Source: Entamoeba invadens IP1 (taxonomy: Eukaryota; Evosea; Mastigamoebida; Endamoebidae). From it: 11,583 bases of DNA. The DNA lies in contig NW_004440298.1 in NCBI RefSeq assembly GCF_000330505.1, forward strand, positions 5,659 through 17,241, read 5' to 3'. The position numbers and the translations under genes were made by a program. Positions 8,674 through 11,583 of this stretch are shown in pieces (position 1 is the stretch's first letter; the number at the start of each line of letters is the position of its first letter). The notes under the pieces were generated by a model. It was not told the DNA's origin. It made no database searches and saw only the letters and a list, made by a program, of their open reading frames with translations.

Positions 8674-8802
8674 AAAAAATTAAATTATCACTTTAAAATA
8701 ATAACCATAAAATATTTAAATCTAAATAACGGAGCGAAGCGACGAAATCGTGAAGATTGAGGATTCCCGAAGGGTGTCCGAAATCGCACGATTTATATAC
8801 TA
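8674..8802 (-). repeat. Right terminal inverted repeat
   Basis: Reverse complement of the left repeat, 14 bases shorter because it lacks a 12-base insertion and two single bases. The core 8724-8786 is identical to 4209-4271. The outer end, GATTTATATACTA, reaches 8802, only a few bases before HSP70 coding sequence resumes at 8810. It probably provides the promoter of the small minus-strand gene and one replication origin. An ATG at 8750 reads through the repeat into HSP70 and is a coincidence of the insertion. Confidence 0.95.
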
Positions 8803-8809
8803 TTATTTT

Positions 8810-8926
8810 GAGAACTTCTGCTACTTAATGAAAAACACACTCAACGAGCAAATTGCAGCAAAGCTCTCACCATATGACAAGGCGGCAATTGAAGCAACAA
8901 TTGATATACTCAACAAAAATATATTG
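8810..8926 (+). pseudogene. HSP70 fragment, right half (pseudogene)
   Basis: This continues the HSP70 interrupted at 4189. ENFCYLMKNTLNE is the conserved helical-lid segment usually written ENFCYSMKNTLNE, and it is followed by AAKLSPYDKAAIEATID. The match fades after about 8910-8926. The remaining lid, with the usual C-terminal tail and EEVD end, is absent, so the fragment was already 3'-truncated or was cut by later rearrangement. Joining it to the left half restores the order of the HSP70 lid without an obvious duplicated residue. This is strong evidence that the sequence between is an insertion. Confidence 0.9.
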
Positions 8927-9030
8927 AGTCGGATGACAATATATACATTATTTGTACATAAATACCAATTTTTTTACTGTCACACTTCTATAATTTAATA
9001 TTTAATAATAAATATATTATAATCATTGGT
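8927..9030. other. AT-rich junction between HSP70 and Mutator-like remnants
   Basis: About 100 bases of AT-rich sequence with no coding signal. A short inverted pair ACTCAA/TTGAGT (8908-8913 and 8924-8929) sits at the HSP70 edge. A similar pair occurs at 10881-10908 on the far side of the transposase remnant. I could not recognise a proper transposon terminus here. Confidence 0.35.
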
Positions 9031-10369
9031 GTGTTATTAATTATTAAACCTAATCAACTCAAAAACGACATCTTTTATAATCAAATAAAGACTGATTTAC
9101 ATTTCTTTGAAGAACGTGATTTACTTGGAGAACCTGTCATATACAAAGGATTTGTTTTTGGAAAAAACAACGAGAAATATTACAAATGCACCAAATACCC
9201 GGCAAGTATTGTCATGGATGCACGTGTAGGAAAAATGTTGGGGTGGCCAAAGAAACAAAACCACGTAACTACACATTACATTAAAAATATCACACTGGAA
9301 AATTCAAGAGAGTATTCGACAACAAAAATAACTGAAAAGATAGCTATTGACCAAATGTGCCACGACTTGGTCGCTAATCTACTGAAGCGGACATCAGTAG
9401 TAGTAAGGAATCATCCGGATGTTACGAAGAAAACAAGTCAACAAATCACCAAATTGAAGTTCAACTACAAAGAGAGATTAATGATTCCTCAATCAATAGA
9501 TCAATTGTATGGCTTAAACTGTTTACTTATAACGGCATTTGAAGTTGGTGAAGCCACATTTTTGGATTGGTATCCAGATTGTTCCTGTTGAGTGAATCTG
9601 ACTTGGTTTTGGTGTTATAACGTTTAAAATTGTAAACTCATATGGTCAATTATACATATCTCATTCATCAACAACTTCGCGTCCTCTTGCATTTTTATAA
9701 AAATGCCCAGAAAGACGAAAGCAAATTTTGCAGAAGCATTACTATGGTTTAAAATTTGGCCAAACAACGTGGGCTTGTGATTTTTAATAAATACAAAATC
9801 TTTATTAGCGACTCTGAAATGGCTACAATAAAATGTCTGGACATCTTTTTTTCTATTGTTGAATTTAATGATTGTTTTTTATTTTTCTTAATTTTTTTGA
9901 GAAAAATCAGAGGAAGTGCGATTGAGTGTAGTCGTTACTATAATAATAACATTGATTTAAAATATTTATTATGCGGATAATTTGTAGTGCACTTTTTCCT
10001 GTACCGTTTCTCAACCTTAATCCTTTCAACTATTTATTCGAAAAAATTGAATTTATAACACCAGAGTCCCCACTCATTACCTCAAGTTGTTTAAAACTTA
10101 CTTGACAAACACATATTTTTGAAACGAAATACAACCTCCAAAATTTGAAAAATAAAAATAATGTTGTTTTGGGAAATCTACGTGAACCGACAATATTTTT
10201 GAAAGTTCATATCCAATTTTTGGATTTCAAAATACACAAGAAGAAGGTCGACTTCGTAGTTTTGGTTGACTTGATAACGTTCGTACTTGAAAGTGATCGT
10301 AAAAAAATGAACTCAAAGTACATGCTGAAAAATGAACATCTCCTATTGTTAATCATATACTCAAAATAA
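9031..10369 (+). pseudogene. Mutator-like (MULE) transposase with FLYWCH-like N-terminus, pseudogene
   Basis: Mutator-like transposases cut and paste DNA with a DDE catalytic domain. The N-terminal 186-codon open frame (to TGA 9589-9591, no ATG) has the pattern F-x-F...KYYKC...YPASIVMDA...W...H-x3-H (about 9144-9276). This resembles a FLYWCH/WRKY-GCM1 zinc finger lacking one Cys. A MIPQSIDQL-type linker follows (9481-9507), and then frames change repeatedly. LLSESD lies near 9586-9603 and TFKIV plus QLYISHS near 9625-9665. RPLAFL, MPRKTK and ANFAEALLWFK lie at about 9678-9762. IFISDSEMATIK at 9798-9833 carries the likely second catalytic Asp (9810-9812). ALFPVPFL and YLFEKIEFITPE follow near 9989-10071, then KTYL and PPKFE, with a last helix-rich piece VDLITFVLESDRKKM to about 10311. 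The first catalytic Asp expected before TFK is not visible and the CxxH segment is degraded. Mutator elements are known in E. invadens. Borders and terminal repeats were not found. Confidence 0.75.
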
Positions 10370-10509
10370 AAACAATTTTATTTTTAAAAAATAAACTTTC
10401 AGTCGTTAATTTTTTGGATCGAGTTTCGAAAATATTGAAATTAAAATCGATTCAACAATGTTCAGAATATATACTCAAAAAATAAATCGAGAATGTTTTT
10501 AAAAAATAA
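10370..10509. other. AT-rich spacer after the transposase remnant
   Basis: A-rich sequence with no open frame of interest. ATATACTCAAAA-type strings occur at about 10350 and 10470. Their significance is unclear. Confidence 0.4.
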
Positions 10510-10692
10510 CGAAAAAGCAAACTTATTAAGGATACTAGTAAATTACGGATCGGTACAATTGATGAATATGACTATACTTCAATGTTTAATATACACATCA
10601 CAACTTTAAACAAGTCTAACTTTATTGCTGCAGAATTTGAAGAACACAATTGGACAATAACAGATACATCATCAAACCAGGCTAACTACTAA
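10510..10692 (+). pseudogene. Unrecognised short coding remnant
   Basis: An open + frame of 60 codons without ATG at its start, between TAA at 10507-10509 and TAA at 10690-10692. It contains IGTIDEYDYTS and AAEFEEHNWTITD. Its balanced amino acid content (Asp, Glu, Thr, Trp, Ile) is unlike the Lys/Asn/Phe bias of nearby chance frames. It could be the C-terminal end of the Mutator-like protein or a separate gene fragment. I recognise no family. Confidence 0.35.
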
Positions 10693-11332
10693 CTATAATA
10701 ATAATTAAAATAATACTTTATAAGTAAAGTATTATAAAATATAGTTTTTTGTATTTAATTATCATAACCCTGAAAAATTGAATATTTATATATCTAATTT
10801 TTAAAATTTTAACAACTTTATTGATGCAACAACTTCATATATCGCAAAATGCATAAAGTTAATATCGTTCTTGCGACAAAACTCAAGACATTATGACTTA
10901 TATTGAGTTTTTATTATTATTTTTGTTTTAAAATATATTAACAAAAATATATTAAAATAATTTATAACATATAGTTTAATAATTCGTTTTATAAATTTTG
11001 TAATTTCATTTTTTTACAATTATAATAATTGGAATTATAATTTATAAAAGATGCCCATTTACAATAATTTAAATACTAACATTAATTGCTTTTTGTGTCT
11101 ATTTTGTTGAGCCAATTTCAATGGCTTCACCAATTTTAATTTTTGGAAATACAAAATTGATTTTTAACAATTTTGAGTATTCAAATTGTCATAAACTTTT
11201 GTCAGCAGTACTTTTCTATATAATTATATTATTATTCTATTATACCAGAATCACATAGTTGTAATACAAAAGTAGTGTTATAATGCAAAAACTCTACTGA
11301 TATTTTCCAGTTTAATTATGTAAATATTTATT
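10693..11332. other. AT-rich spacer without recognisable genes
   Basis: Mostly A/T stretches with several short inverted repeats (for example around 10720-10740, and ACTCAA/TTGAGT at 10881-10908). Stops are dense in all frames. I saw no terminal repeat or RNA gene. Confidence 0.5.
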
Positions 11333-11583
11333 TTACAAAGTTTTATCGTCAAATTCAACTAATTTATTATATATTGGCTCAATTTCTATAACATTTTCCA
11401 TCATCATGACCAAATTATGAGCAATTTTGTTATAAAGTATTTATAATATCTCATCATAAGATAAACGTAACTCATTTTTACACTTGATGATTTATTTCAG
11501 AAACAAATATACTGTCATTTAAAAGTGTTTTTGACTCGCTTCCTGTACTTTATATTTTGCATATTTTTTATCTTTGAACCACT
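11333..11583 (-). pseudogene. Unrecognised minus-strand coding remnant, runs off the window
   Basis: On the minus strand a single frame stays in phase from the window end to TAA at 11335-11333, with only three internal stops in about 80 codons. It reads like protein rather than composition. WFKDKKYAKYKVQEASQ lies near 11531-11581, NELRLSYDEIL near 11441-11475, then IAHNLVMMMENVIEIEPIYN, and LVEFDDKTL before the end. It is charged and probably helical, with no signal peptide or membrane segment. It may be the decayed 3' end of a gene that starts beyond the window. The frame was chosen by its amino acid composition, so chance remains possible. Confidence 0.35.

Larger units (their letters stand above)
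4192..8802. mobile_element. TIR-bounded element with protein-primed DNA polymerase, inserted in HSP70
   Basis: A discrete 4.6-kb insertion splits an HSP70 coding sequence. Near-identical terminal inverted repeats (4192-4334 and 8674-8802) bound two genes that point inward. These are a protein-primed family B DNA polymerase (+, 4345-8071) and a small basic protein (-, 8295-8662). Long inverted repeats plus this polymerase class are the hallmark of self-replicating linear DNAs with terminal proteins, namely linear plasmids, adenovirus-like genomes and Polinton/Maverick elements. Polintons have been reported from Entamoeba invadens (established knowledge). This element is much shorter than the usual 15-20 kb. 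I see no retroviral-type integrase, FtsK-like ATPase, adenoviral-type protease gene or capsid gene. It could be a minimal or deleted Polinton relative mobilised in trans, or an integrated linear plasmid. No convincing target-site duplication is seen. Both genes are broken, so this copy is inactive. Confidence 0.9.

Noticed and set aside
8750..8998. Open frame starting inside the right repeat and running into HSP70
   Set aside because: A chance fusion created by the insertion. The first 20 residues are translated repeat sequence and the rest is the HSP70 lid remnant.

Overview
The window reads as very AT-rich protist nuclear DNA. It carries eroded copies of eukaryotic actin and cytosolic HSP70 and two kinds of dead mobile DNA, with no intact housekeeping gene. 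Actin and HSP70 fragments with amoebozoan-style codons, a Mutator-like transposase remnant and a protein-primed DNA polymerase element all fit a transposon-rich Entamoeba such as E. invadens. The genus is an inference; no single base pattern proves it.

Layout. Bases 1-2145 are mostly AT-rich DNA without a convincing gene, apart from one less AT-rich patch near 541-616. An internal actin fragment with stops and frameshifts lies at about 2146-2504. AT-rich spacer follows, with two related hairpins (3375-3403 and 3550-3578) and a perfect 16-bp palindrome (3521-3536). From about 3682 to 4189 and again from 8810 to about 8926 are the two halves of one decayed HSP70 fragment.

The HSP70 halves are separated by the main object of the window, a 4.6-kb element (4192-8802). 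It is bounded by terminal inverted repeats of 143 and 129 bp that share a 63-bp perfectly identical, GC-richer core. Two genes read inward from the repeats. A protein-primed family B DNA polymerase lies on the + strand (4345-8071), in ruins but with its Exo I, Exo III, A, B, C and KKxY motifs visible. A small lysine-rich protein lies on the - strand (8295-8662). Each start codon is 10-11 bp inside its repeat, so the repeats probably double as promoters. I see no integrase, packaging ATPase, protease gene or capsid gene. The element is therefore either a minimal, replication-only relative of Polintons/Mavericks or an integrated linear-plasmid-like (invertron) element.

Downstream of the HSP70 remnant lies a Mutator-like transposase pseudogene (about 9031-10369). 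It has a FLYWCH-like N-terminus followed by scattered pieces of the MULE transposase domain in changing frames. The last 1.2 kb is AT-rich, with two unrecognised, possibly coding remnants (10510-10692 + and 11333-11583 -). The window as a whole looks like a transposon graveyard that has also collected internal fragments of multicopy housekeeping genes.
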